From: Burhinus oedicnemus | Lineage: Eukaryota; Chordata; Aves; Charadriiformes; Burhinidae | Assembly: GCA_008921705.1 (NCBI GenBank) | Contig: VFFE01007634.1 | Location: 107,402-171,401 of the forward strand | Length of the DNA: 64,000 nucleotides | Direction of reading: 5' to 3' | In this document: piece by piece, positions 24,567 to 38,512 of the stretch | Layout: each line of letters starts with the position of its first letter | How positions within the stretch are numbered: the first letter of the stretch is position 1 | Position numbers and translations under genes: made by a program | Notes under the pieces: model-generated | What the model was told of the DNA's origin: nothing | Seen by the model: only the letters and a program-made list of their open reading frames with translations | Database searches by the model: none

Positions 24567-27500
24567 ATGCACGTGATGGCGCACCAGGGATGTATGTAGT
24601 TTCACTGAAGTGTCGGTGTTTACCAGCTTACTGATCACAAATGTGATCCGCTCTTGCTAAATGAAACAATGAAGTAGCACCAGTGCATTTCAAGGTCGTA
24701 AATCAAAAAAAAAGATGCACAAACAGTGACTGCTAAAATGAAATGCATTAAGTATGGGACGAAGGGTGAGTCTCATACACTCTGACATGTAAGCTGCTAG
24801 ACACTGAATCAATGCACGATTAAAAATTAATTTGGCTGCAAAAAGTCTTCTTGGCCCACCAGATCTTCACAGATTCAAAGTTTCTACTCCCATTATGGAA
24901 TACAAAGTAGACAGGTAGTGGAAAATTTGGTCAACAGCCTAGAATCAGCTATGGACCTGAGAATATTCAGAGCCCAAAGCCAGATGAAGAGAACAGTTAA
25001 CAAAGAAGAGAGAAGGAAAGAAAAAATAGTATAATAACAATACAAATATCAAGCACTACAATGTATTTCAGCTTGGTTACACAGTCCTAAGAGACACATC
25101 GAACACTCTGAGCCATGGCAAGGGCACTGAGAACTGGCAGGACTGTCTGGCACACTGCAGGACTGAGCTGTCTAACACAAACCAGAGCGATTGCCATTAT
25201 GTGCATTCTGTAACGTAATCAGGGCATAGGCAATGACTACTGGGAGACAACGGAAAACATTATTTCACTTTCGTTTTAACTTGGACCATGGTTGGAAAGA
25301 ACAAAGTCTCAGGTTCCAAACAAAGAGAAACGTGAACTAAGAGTCTTGAAGAAAAACGAGAACTTCAGATTCCACTATTGCCCTCATCTCAGTGCAGTTC
25401 ATATTACTAAACTTTATAAATCCTCAAAAATGCCACTATGTATTCTATGTAATCCAACTGAATATAGTATGTATGTAACCATACCCAATACCAACACTCC
25501 CACCACATACTTGTGGGCCTCCCATCACCAGCAACTGGATTCTCAGGATAATTCTCAGGATAACTATATGAACATAAGGAACCATCGTTATTCCCATTTT
25601 ACTGATTCAAAGCAGAAGCTCGATATCCCAGAGGCTGACCACTTTGATCTGGCTTCTGTTGATCTAAAACTATGACTACCATCAAACACAAAGGATTGCT
25701 ATTACTATGACTTAAAGGATTCAATTTAATTCAACGAAAATTCTCAAGAAATGCCATATAAATGCCTCAGGAAAAAATGGATACACTTTATGGCATAGTC
25801 TAAACTTAGGATATTCTGCAGTTGTTCCACAGGATGGTTACATTCATCCCTAATATCTGGTTTAATTCTCCTTGTAGAAGATGCAGTGCTAATACATCCA
25901 CACCGTGGATCAATGAGTGTAGTCACTGCCTGTGATCCGAGGACTAAAGAAGCTTCAGCTTAAATTTACTTACTTCTTAATTCATTTGGGGTTTTTTTTT
26001 GACAGCAGGTGTTTATGAACCTCACAAGACAGGAGGCCACTGCAATGATAGCTAAATGACAAAAAAGTAACTAATATTCAGGCTAGAAATAAGACAACAT
26101 GGATGCATCCAAAACCACCACTTCTAAAAATTCTGTCCTACAATCCTTAACCAGGGAGATAGTGGATCACTTCATTTGAGACAAGTATCAACACCACAAC
26201 TGTAGACACTAAATCCACAGCTTTAATTACCATTTATGCACTTTAACCAATGATTCTTTAAGGAAAACGGTATAAATAATGCCTACAACAAGCAGTCAAA
26301 GCACCCTCCACCCTCCCAGCATCCATGTTCCTGTAGCATCCTGCCTCCGGCCCCCTTAAACCTCTACCCAGCAGCAAACGCTCAACCAGAGGATGCTGAG
26401 CAGCCTCCTTCCAGCCTCATCTATTACTTGATTAGGAAGTAGCTGGCACTGAATGGAGCTGGATACTTGTCAAAGAGCAAGTATGCTGAATGCACGCAAT
26501 ACAGTAAATTACAGGCACATTTACTTTAATTTAATCCTTATGCATCTCCTTAAATCAGGAGGTGGGAAGCATAACCTTTTCTGTATTCATACTGGTTCCT
26601 AATCATCATGCTAATAAAATTATAACAGTGAGCTTGTGGAAGTTCTTACAGTTCTTCTGGAATCTTGCAGTTCTTACGTGCTTGGCCACTCTTTTGGTCA
26701 CCATTCCCCCTTTTCTCATTTAAGCTCTGGCCACATAAAATCTAAAAAGTTTATTGTATTTTCATAGGTAGCACAGACACATAGTTCATGATTCTTCTGC
26801 AAATAAACTCTTCTTTTATGCATGCTATGCAATGTAAAAGACAAGACAATCAGCTGGTTACTGAACCAAAACAGTTATTGGGCTTTCTCTGTGAAATGAT
26901 GCAAGGACAGAAAAATGGAGTTAGATGGCAAAAGCGAGAGCCAGACTATCTCCTCTAATTAACGTCACACTAGCTTTCTGGTTTCCTGGCAACTTCGGAG
27001 TTTCAGCCTCGTCAGATGGAAAGTATTTGCTTGATAAAATTTTCAGAAATTCTCATCAGTTTAATTTGCCAGTAAAACAGATTTTTACAGGGAGGAGGAA
27101 GGGAAATTAAATTAGATCCTGTTTTGTTCTTTAATCAAACCAATGAGGAAAAAAAAAAAAAGAAAGGGCTGATAAAATATTATACCAATTCTATCATTTA
27201 TCTAAAACCTACTCCTCGTTTCACATGGAAGACCTAGTGGTTCAACCTGGGTGTATACAACCCCCTTGGACATACTGTAATAAGATCTTAATCCGCATGA
27301 GTGAATCTGACTCCTTGGTTTTGCCAAAAATCTGTACACTCATTTGTGAACATAACAACAAGGATTTAATGTCTCAGCCATCAGTACAATAATGAGAAAT
27401 GCCCTTTCCTCTTGGCTGTTAGAAAGCTTGTAAACTTCTGAGCAACAACACTAATGTAACCCCACACAGATGGTCCAAATTTAGAGTACCACAATCAAAA

Positions 27501-30500
27501 AAGATGACAAGAGGCCAACCTCGTAATATGGCCAGAGACTTTGTTGTCATATAGAAAAAATTAATTCAGTCCAGTTCAGATTAATTCAGATTCTATACCG
27601 CACTTCTCAGTACAGCACCTGAGCAAGCCTGCACCGTAAAATCGTAAAAACTCCACTATACTCACAGAAAGAGTTGGATCCCTGGAGAAAACCCTTCACA
27701 ATCCTGGTGTTCTGCTTCTGTGCCATATGGCTCAACTCACATCGCAACTTAATAAATGCAAGACTATGCGATCCCTTTGGTCTCTGAATCAGGCTCTGCA
27801 TCCAAAAGTTTCCATCTTGCAATAGGATGAAAACAAATCTGCTAGAAAAACCTTTTGGAAAGAGCATGACGGTTCCCAATTTATATTTCTCCCATTCAGC
27901 TTGTCCAGGCTCACTCCAGTGAAAGCACGGCATGCCTGGGCCAAATCCCATGAGTAGGTGCTCCTGGAATTGTGTCAAAACTCACTTTGTGGTAATCCAG
28001 GCACAAATCATGCTGTTAAAAATATGGTGCTCCTAAGATGACTTTGCTACATACCTCTTCTACCAGTATCTAAGTACTGCTAAGAGACCTTAAATGTTAG
28101 CTTGAGACTGTTACGTGACGCCTTGGTTGTAATCATATTCCTTTATTTTTCATAACTGCATGATTAAATGGTCAGAATATCCTACAGGTGCTTTTGAAGC
28201 TTTACATCCATTAGCCCAGTGTATACTATCAATGGTAAAAATATCACCTATCCTTCCACCAGACACAGGATGATGGGTTATTCTCATTTCAATTACCCCA
28301 AGGGCCAAATCTTTACTTTGTTTTGTTCTGTTTCCCAGCTACAAAGAGCAAAACATGTCCTTTCAGTCTGGCTGACTTTCATCAGTGATTAAGGGGAGAA
28401 AGCAGAAAACCTATCAAATTTAAGGGACACGCAACAAAAGCCAAAATGTTCATTCCCTAGTAGCATGCTCGGACTAGATGAGCACTCAGTGCCATGGCAG
28501 ACCACCAGCTTTCATACCATATTGTCCAGGGGAACTGCCGCAAGCTGAATGTTGCCAGGAATTCAGGGAGGGCAGACAGAGATGGAGGATCACTTGGTCC
28601 TGGCAAGGCAGCAGCTCCTGCTCTTACAGGCACTGTTTGGTGCAGAAAGACACTATCTCCCCAAAGGTGAGATAAGACTGAGTGAGACTGGAGCAGAAGG
28701 CAGCTTGCTCTAAAGAGGCCAGAGGAGGAGGGAGCTGCTGCCCCAGCAGAACATAAGCAAAGAGAGATTTCTGTGTTGCTGCGATTTCTGTCTTTCTGCT
28801 CCCATTGAGTTCACATGCCAATGCGCCACATTTTTATTCTGCAGCTTTGAGCATCGCCCAACTATGAGCGATCTTTCTAGGGGGAAATAAAAGTGCGGAA
28901 ACTATTATTTAACATGTAGAATATACAAAGTGGAATCACACAGAAGACACCTTCCAGCTGGCCTTGTTCTCCCATTCATATGATAGTTTTCATATTCTTC
29001 TGGATTTCTGCTTATTCAAACTGCTGGAATATGGATGCTGGCCACTTTAAAAGAGCAAGCAAACTCAGCATCTATCACTGACCTGCAGAAAAGGCATATT
29101 CTGATAAACACAAAGTTGCTTTGAAAAATCATCAAATCTAAAGAGATTCAAAGCATCATTTCTCCTGCAATTTTTCTTTTTCCACTAGTTTGTTTGCCTT
29201 TATTTCTTTACTTATTGCAGAAAAGTGGGTCCTGCATAGTTAGGAAAATGGCATCTTTTCCTTTTAATTTATCCCACACAGCACAGACGTTCAAACTGGT
29301 GGTTCAGCAGAAAGGAGGTCAATGTACTAATGGAATCAATAAACTTAAGTGTGATGAAGCAACTGCCACTTCAATTACTGTATAAATCGTAAATCATTTT
29401 CAAACTCAAGAAATGTCCTTCTATCAACAAACTATCTGTTTAAGCAATTGTTTAAAAATCAAAGTGTGATCTTGTAAACATTTTGGGGCTCAGTTAAACT
29501 GTATGTCTTACTCATAACTTCTGCTTATTCCTCATGGCTTATTCCTTATTGACTCAAACTCAAACCAAGAAAGGACAAACTGAAGGAGTATTTACAATTA
29601 GAAATTATGGTAACGGCCTCCTCCTCCCCACTTGTTCCCTCTAGTCCTTAGTTAATCACAACTGGATGCTGTCACAGTAAACCAAAGAAAACTGGGAGCA
29701 GGGAGCCATACCTGTGCCCACTCCAAGCCACTGGTGCTATCCAGACGCAGAGACCACCATCTTCAAACAAGCTCTCTGCAAGCCACCATCAAGTTACTAG
29801 AAACTCTACAGGCTGATCTGCTGTGTGCTGATACGGACCAATGGCTAAATACTCTTGTTAAGCTCTATATGCTGCGTTGTCCTGTATGACATGTCTCTAA
29901 CTCAGCAAGCAAAGGCACAGGCATTTTTTCCCACCCTGGAAGTTTAAAATATGCACCCTAGGTGACACGAAGTCTTGTCTGCCCAAGTTAAAGATAAAGA
30001 AATACTGTAGCATGATATAGCATGACCTCCCCTTAACAGCCCTCATTCCCCAGTGAAGTGTATCACCCACTCACTCTCTCTCTCAAACCCTTAAAGATGC
30101 TCACTGGCACAGAAAAGCAAGAGCAAGAAAGTCCAGAGAGAGTTTATTACTGTTTAAGTAGTATATATACAGTGGCATGAGGATGCACAGCAACCCTTAG
30201 ATGGAACAAAAGCTTATCATCCTCTAGTCCAGGACAGATATGAGTTATTACACAGAAAGTGATAACCACTGGCAGCGCTAATTATCTAGCCTGAAGCAGG
30301 ACATATGTGGGATCACAAACTACTGAAGTATAGATTATTAGACAAGTGGAGCCAATGCTTTCTCTGTAAACTTTCGTAAAGATCTGCTACCGTTCAGCAG
30401 GCAAAATAATGCGCACCAACTCTGCTTTTGGTGAACTCCTCTCTCCGTATTGTAGAACTTCAAAACTCTGTTCAAATTTGGGATGCCTCTGTGCTTTGTG

Positions 30501-33169
30501 CTGCAGAAATGCATGGTAAGAAACTGCCTTTTCCGTGAAGTTTTATTTGAATAGACAAAAAGAATCAAAAAGAAAATAAAAGGCAGATTACCAAGGTCAA
30601 CAAAGAGATTGATTACAGGACTTGTTCAAAAATCAAATCTGGCTCTAGTAAAGCCAAAGTGAAAAATTGAGCCTGAAGGCCATAACACAGTATCACTTTT
30701 TCCCATCACAGAACTCCCACATCTCTAAATATACTCACACTTTCAACACGACCCTGCACTATCTTAGAGCTCAACTTCCTGGCACTCAGGTGGCAGACTT
30801 AAAATCACAATGGCAGCTCCCACTGGCACAGTCTTCTCTGTTCTTTGTTTCCGATGTTCTCCAAAATTATTTTCAGAGCCTTTGTTACATATTTACACAC
30901 TTCACCTTTGTTTCTTCCTACAACAAGAATACCATGAGCTCCAAAAACTCACTGACCGTATTAAAAAACAGTCCAAGCAGTAACAATGCAAAATTCAGAG
31001 CCTTCTTTAATATTCAGTAAAACTATCTAATGCCAAGTATTGTATGATGTCTTTTGAAGACCCAAGCCCTCTCTCTTCTGTCACGCTAAGCTTTGCTTCA
31101 GCACTCTCCTAAAGAGCACTGGCTTTAGCCAGCTAGTGAAGTCTTTGGATCCACCAGTGGTAATTCTCATATTACGGCTCTTAGTGCTTCTTTAAAAAAC
31201 AGGTCCCCCAGGACACTGTACACAACTGCTGATACAGTTTCACGGACCTCTGTAGAAATACATGGGAAATACACAGTTCCATACTTTCAGCATTTCAGTT
31301 TCCTTATGCTTAGTAGCAAGCCTTGCCCATTTTCAGTCTTCTTCTACCTACATAAATGCCATTAGTAGTCTATGAAACCTACTCAACTTGCAATGTATAG
31401 CATGAAAGACAGTGAGGCATTTTGCTACACATGAATGGCACCAGAAACAGTCATCTAATGTTGTAATTACCACAGCGCTCCTGTGTGCACAGCAGACGCT
31501 TTGCTCACTAGTACCCTCTGTACCACTGGTTACTCTTCAAAAGACTTTCCTCAACAGCTACATCACACTGTCTGTAGCAATGGCTTGGTATGAGCGCCAG
31601 CAATGTTTCTTCTTTGTTCTGTTCAGCTAGCTATGCACTTCTGTTTATCTGAAAAATCAGTTTAATTCTGGTAGACATAAAGCTCATTAACATTCTGATA
31701 TTTTTCTTCTGTTGTCTGAATGTCTCTAATAAATTCTGCAGCTCTGAGGGTTTAACCAAACGCTTGGTTTTACTGTGGCTGGCCTTGGTCATAACTTAAT
31801 TTCATATTGCTCTCAAAAGTTGTTTTGGATTCACCAGCAGGAAGGGAATCGTGTAATTGTCAGTGTTATCAAATCACATTTGTCACTTCTTCCTGTAAAC
31901 ACCCAGAAGGAATTTATTCCACTCAATAAATTCCAGATATCTGCCTAAGAAGACATAGGGACACTTAAAAGCTGTGCGGTAGTAATAGTAAAAGTGAGAA
32001 GCCTGCATCTGAACTCCTATGTTTAATGCATTAACATCTGCTGAATATTATTACCTGCTTTACTGTGGCACCTATATGCCCTACTCCAAGATCAAAATCA
32101 AAATTATACTAATTGACATAGAAGGTAGTGTTCCAGAAGCATATATTTCACATTGGCCACACAGGCAAAGGGACAGGGAAAAGTAAACATAGAACCAAGG
32201 CAACAGAGGTTGTTATTTGTAAACGTTTAAATGATTTTCTGGGAAGTAAATAAATGAGGTTAACCTACACAGTATTTCAAGTGAGACATAAGTATATACA
32301 TACAGGCACACAGAGCTTCTGATCCTTCCCTGATTATAACTTATTTTTACCAGTTGTGTATTTTGCTCATACAAAATTTACCTATAAATGTCTATAATCC
32401 AGAAATACACTATGAAGCTCATGCAGGTTGAACAATTAAGGATGCAGAGGGAGAGAGAAAGAAAAAGCCAGCAGTGTCAGGAGAATAAAACGAAGACATA
32501 AAGAAAAAACAACGGAAGACCAGGAGACTGCCCAGCAGTAAAAGTGCAGTGAAGCAGAGGTGGGAGGAGGCGTGGAAGGATATATGCTGTGTGCCTATAT
32601 GCCACTGTGGAAGAACATCCAGGCAATGGCATACAAAACCCAATGACACCATCCAGGCCTTGAAGCAGATGCACTAATTCAAAGCAGAGCTTGCCATGTG
32701 AAGTAAAAGCCACAGAAATATAGAAATTCATAATTTTCTAAAAGATTCGTGTCATTGTACATTATTTTAATCAGCAAGAAAAATAATTCAACTCATGGAG
32801 TTTACCAATAAAATGAACAAAGCTACCCAGATGTATTTTGGAAAAGGAATGCAGCCGGACACAGCCTGTCCCAAAATTTCCTGTTAGTCCCTTCTGGATA
32901 CAGACTTCTTCACATGTGATTCCCCCAGTGTGGGGGTGGGGGTAAAGGATGGGGGGGTTGAGGGCATCATGCGAAGCATGAAAAGGAAGGACATTGTGGA
33001 GAATGACTAGAGAGCTACTCTTACCCAAAATGGTTCACTCACTCGCACAAGATTGCACAAAGAGCTCTGGTGGCAAAGCTAAGTGAAATGCATTGAAAAT
33101 AACAGGTGCCTGGAGATGGACAAGGGTGAAAGAAGAATTTAGGTGGTATTTTAACAAAGAACAAGGCAA
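24567..33169. other. Intronic sequence, no gene seen
   Basis: No convincing gene or RNA. A likely MIR relic lies near 25580-25660 and an A run near 27149-27162. Frames such as 25292-25675 and 27607-27978 show no domain or signal features and look like chance. Confidence 0.55.
25580..25660 (+). mobile_element. Probable MIR SINE relic
   Basis: CGTTATTCCCATTTTACTGA, then TTCAAAGCAGAAGCTCGATA and CCCAGAGGCTGACCAC follow the MIR 3' core (attattatccccattttacagatgagg, aaactgag, cagagagg). The first 20 bases match well and the rest is diffuse. Confidence 0.4.
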
Positions 33170-34330
33170 CAGAAGCATGCTAGCATAAGGTGGAGATGGA
33201 CATCATCCTCAGGTTCTCAAACTGCCAGAAGTTTTGAGATTGTTTTACTCGCTTCTTAAAGAAATAATGGAAAATGAGGTGCATACCAGATGACCAGAAA
33301 AGGACAGACATTGAACCTATTTTTATAAAAAGAGGAGGAGGGATAGGAGGAGTCTGGAAATCACCAACTAGTAAGTGTAGCTTCAATTCCCAGAAAAATT
33401 CTAGAAGCTATCACCAAATAAACTGTCTGCTAGCAATGAGTGAAGTCTAATTTGAAATTTGAAAAGCAAAAACTATCAAAATGATCTAACTCCCTCAAAA
33501 AGCAGAGTAACAGGTCTTAGGGATAACAGAGAGGCAAAAGATGTCCTCTGTATCAAGTGGGTTTGCAAGGGAACACGTCCTTAGTCTGGTATTATTTAAC
33601 ATCTGCACAAAGTTGCTATGCGTATTAAATCAGAGGATGACACCAAGCTGAAACATACAGACTGAGGTACAGGATGAGAACTGAAAGTGATCTTCACAAA
33701 TTGGAAAAAAGATCAAAAATGGCTGGGTGCCATTCAGCAAGAACGATGGCGACCAATGAGCATAATCAGAATAGGCAAAAGCGAAGTACACTCAGCAAAA
33801 GAAGAGATGGCAGTGTTAATGAATCATGAGACAGTTATGTCTGCGTTTTCTGCAGCAGCATGGCACCATAAGGTAATGGATAAAGAGGCTACAAGACAAG
33901 ACACATGCAGACTGTGACACTCAGAAAGGAAACTTCTCCTGCCTGAAGACCTCAGTTGGAAGAGTGTGTTCATGCCAAAGCATCACAGGACTAACGTGGA
34001 TTAATTGCAGAGAGCCTGGAAAAATGCAATAAAAATGATGAAAGGTCTAGAAAAGCAGCACCAAGTGAGCAACAAGGAAAGGATGACGAAGCTGAGGTTA
34101 TTAAATCTAAAGAATGCAAGACATAAGAGAAGCATAAAAAGGGCTTTCAGATACATTAAAGTTTGATGAAAAGAGACAGGGAATAAACTTTTCTCCGTAT
34201 CCCTAGTGCATAGGGAAAGAAGTAAACTGAAGCAAGGCAGATTTAAATCAGACATTAAATAAAATAGTCTAAACCCAGCTGCCCAGGTTCTTCTTATCAC
34301 AATTAATTCTCCAAGTCAGTTCTCCACAAA
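33170..34330 (+). mobile_element. Highly degraded ancient CR1 LINE
   Basis: No frame survives, but segments occur in CR1 ORF2 order. 33300-33420 has CCTATTTTTATAAAAAGAGG followed by a region like 'gaaatyayaggcc...ccaggaaaaattctagaa'. 33560-33660 resembles the RT motif B to C part (GTATTATTTAACATCTGCAC, then AGAGGATGACACCAAGCTG for the ADDTKL codons). 34020-34290 resembles the C-terminal part (ATGATGAAAGGTCTAGAAAA, GAAGCTGAGGTTATTAAATC, TACATTAAAGTTTGATGAAA, CTTTTCTCCGTATCCCTAG, AGGCAGATTTAAATCAGAC). Many indels indicate an old insertion. Both ends are approximate. Confidence 0.72.
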
Positions 34331-37300
34331 CAACTACACTGACACCAGCTGAGAAGGTTTGTACAGGCCTGGAAATACTCTGTGGCAGCTTAAGACAGCA
34401 CTGCTACCCAGAGAAACAGGTAGCAAACTACATGTTAGAGAATCTGTTTCATAATACACTGATTCAGCAGTGAAGCCACTTCCCGAAGTTTCCATTTCTC
34501 TACTGCTCTGGCCACTTGTTCGCAGCCCCTTGCCTGTGTCTGATGCCCTTTCAGTTGTGTCAGTGCAATGGTTGCAGAGCTGTACCATGCACCGGTACAG
34601 TGAAATCAGCCAACTTAAAAACAACCCTGGTTTTGGAGGGTTTGTTTTAAGAGGGCTATAACCTGGGAGAATGCAAAATCAGCATACTGCAAAGCATCTA
34701 AACCCATACAATAGACAGGTGAACCTGGGTCACTCACATAAATGGGGCATGCATATCACTTTTTACACTCAGAAGTTGCTTACATCCAAAACCAAGACAT
34801 GAAGCTCTCATCATGCACAACTGAGCTGGGGATTATATACCCACTACAAACATCCACGTCTTCTTATGGCTGTGTACCATGATACTTACAGGGCTGTTTC
34901 ATGTCCTGTACATCTACTGAGACCAAACAACTGGCACTTCAGTAATGAAAGTGGAACACTATGATGACATATTCTAAAATTAAAACATTAACATTACTTT
35001 CTCCTAGACACTCCCAAGTGAATGGTGGCACTTCCACTATTCTGCAGTAAATTTCAAAGCAGGTATCCTTTGAAACTAAACACATTATGACCATTAGCAA
35101 TGCTAATGCAATGCCCATTAAATAAATGCATTTTCTACAGATCATAAATAAAAATCCCTTTCAAAAATAGAAAGGTATCGAGACAAATATTGAGGTTTAT
35201 TAGGGCTACAATTATAAGCAGAAGGTTAGCTAACACTAAATATTTAACTTTTCAGAGCTCATTGTTGGAGTACAACGATCGATGTTGTACAACACACATG
35301 TAGATCCCAGGCCTTCCAGAGTACCGACTACAGTGATTACAAAGCAGCTAGGTTAAATTTGTTGTCTTAAGTAGCATAGCAGTTGACCCTGAAAGTAGCT
35401 AAATATGAAGGCACAGTTAATTTTAAAGACACAGAGATTATGTTGCTAATAGAGCTCTAACAACTGGAACAGGAACAAAGCGCGTTCCCCCAAATTACAA
35501 TGACGGTCATGTAAAAGATTCGGGAATTAAAACAGGGTCCTACTATATCGAGTTTTAAGATCACTTTGCTAGACCACAGATATCCCTCATTATATCTTGA
35601 AGACCTCATATGACAATTATTTTAGCCCAAAGAAAAATTCTGCAGCGCTCCACTGATTTGTAATTCTTCTGCTCTGGAGGAATAGTCATATTCCTTCGCA
35701 AACAGTTTAAATACTAATTATTTCTTTGCTGAACCCTGCAGTGAAACTCATATCTAGAAGGGGCCATGTAAAAGCACTTCTAATATTTCTGCTGCTCAAA
35801 GAGCAATACTCTTCATCCGCTTCAGTGATTTTCTACCCAACAGGTACAACATTGAAGTAATGAGCATTATAAAACTTAATACAGTGCCATATATATTTTA
35901 TGGCTCTGTAGATCCAGATCAGAGAACATCCAGATTGTTTTTACAGAACTAATGCCAGACACATTTCAAATTATTACATATGCAATGACTCTAAGAAATT
36001 TATAACTCTTACTGAATTAAAATTAAAAAACCATATAGTTGAGAAAAATAATTTTTAAAATCTCAAACATTCTTTAAGGAAGGTAAAATTTCCCAATGAT
36101 TTTTTAAGTAGATATTATTATGAAAGAAAATAATACATATCAAAATAAAAAGCGGCTTGGTAAGAAGCATACTTCACTAATGCAAGTATTGGGTATTAAA
36201 AACATATGTAAATGAAAAATCATTCATAATTCTCGACTGTTTTTTTATAGGACAGCATTTAAAAAGCGATACCATGTAGGATGTAAAGCCACATGAAAGC
36301 TCTGGGACTGTAAAATGAGATTCCCTTATATCAGACTAACATCAGAAAAATAACTTTCCTGTGTAGCTTGCCTTTCTTTTCCCTTCTGTTTACCTATGGT
36401 AACATGATCACACAAATTTCCAGAGTATCCAAACACTTCATGATCTTTGATGTTGCCCTTCTAACTAAAGAGGCAGAACAAGACTTCCGTATGTGACATT
36501 TAGATATACAATGATTCAAGTTACCTGCTCAAGGTTGAACAGAAAGCCTCTGGCAGCCCCGCAAACCAGAAGTAGTTCTACTGAAGCCCAAGAGATTAAA
36601 AAACAACCAGACCCGCCTTGTTTGCCATTTCTGCAGGAACCGCATCATGTTGCAACCACCGACAGTCGCCTGTAGAGAAATCACAACTCACCTGGAGTCT
36701 GTCTTTGAACTGACACAGAAACTATGGAAACGGAGGCTTGCACTGTTGGTAATCTGAGCAAAAATGTCCTACTTCAGGAATTTCCTCAGGAGAAAGACTG
36801 GCTTTGGATCAGTTCCAGACTAAATGGTTTGAAAAAAGTACCCAATGTCCAAATACCTTGATTAGAAAACTGTTCAAAGTTTGTTCAACACTGTTCGTTT
36901 CCATCAAATGCTATGTTTTTTCTTTATTCAGTTTCTCTTCCTTAGCAGCAAGTTACAGCCTGGTATAACCATGGAGCATTAGCTCAATATTGGCCAAGTA
37001 TAGCAAGAAGAGCCTGCATGAGCACCGTTCTCTGACAGTAGTGCCATAGTTGAAGCAGACCTAAGTGGACAGGCTTCTCTCAGCTCCTGGGGAGGAGTTG
37101 TCCAGGGACTGCCCATCTCGGCCTCACTTAGCAAATTTTACAAGAGAACACACTATATTTTATTTATATTTATCTGTGTTTTCAAAGAACAGCAGCTCAA
37201 ACTTCTGCATTAAATCTACAAACTATACAGGCAGAATAAGTGCCTGAAACCACCTGCTTATATAGTTTCACATACAGCACATACACAACCCCAAATTTCT

Positions 37301-38493
37301 GTGCAGACACCAAGTTGAGAACACTCAGATTTGGAAAGCACAAATTTCATCAGAACTTCTTCCAAATCTAGTGGAAAGTAGTTTCATACAAAATCACTCA
37401 TCTGAAGTCCAGCTTAGAATGAGCACCCAGCTCTGCAGGAACAGAGGGCAGGATACTGCCTGCTACTGCTATTACGTGTTGCTTTTCTGACCCACGTGTG
37501 ACAGAGTAAGCCTGCATGCTGCCACCACCCTGAAGCATGACTAGGCCTGTCTAAGACCAAGTTCCATCATTAAATCCAGAAACACCTCACCTGAAGAGGA
37601 AATCTATGATTTAATTATTCTGTGCTTGGACAAACAACTTTTCCATTGAGTCTATTTCTACAGAAGCAGAAATCTACTATTGCCACAGAAAAAGCTACAG
37701 CCTTCAGTTCTCACCAGAATATTCCCTCTCAAAGGCTCTGATTTCAGTGCAATTTACATGTCTTAATTTTATTTAAAATGTCTTCCGGAAACTACTGAAT
37801 ATCCTCTCCTTTGACGACTTACAGTATGTCTCAGGCATACACAGGGAACTGCCCAGGAATACACTGCAATACCAAATATATTTCTGGCTCAGTTTAGTTC
37901 TGTTAACAGAGCACAGCCATCCCTGCTGAATTTGCCTTGTAGATAAGGTATAAGCAGCACTGTTTAGTATGCTTCACAATTGCCTCTAACAAGGTTTGAG
38001 TGAAGGACAGAACAACTACAAACAAAATTATCTTACTTCCTATTGCACTTAAGTTTTGACAGACGGGAAACTTTCCAAATTCTCCTACTATTTTGTGGTT
38101 AAAATAGGAAAATCCAGTCTGCTACAAATGGAGAATGGTCCAATTAAACATGTTAGCTACTGAAGAACTGTCATCTCCGGAGCTGCCTTGAAGCATGATG
38201 AGTCAACAAATTTGCCTGCTAAGGAAGCATCATGTATATAATGACTAAAGTTTGTGGCATTAGCAAAGACCCTTCAAGAATGAGAAGTGATACAAACTGC
38301 TGCAAGCTTTGCTTTCTAAACTTCTGATTGTTCCTAAATATGACGCAAATAAAATCAGTCTACATCTATTCATTTTTCCAACATCCGTTCAGGTCTCTTA
38401 AAAAGCCTATCCTTAGGGACAATTTGTCACATCACAAAATGATGACATTTGCACCACGACATGCTGACATTATACTACCCCATCAACAAGTAA

Positions 38494-38512
38494 ATGTCAC
38501 AATTTGTGACAT
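38494..38512. repeat. 19-bp perfect odd palindrome (9-bp arms)
   Basis: ATGTCACAATTTGTGACAT has arms ATGTCACAA and TTGTGACAT around one T. It lies within a 300-bp segment (38420-38720) that repeats TGACA/TGTCA many times. Such a palindrome could bind a dimeric factor, but no function is shown. Confidence 0.7.
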
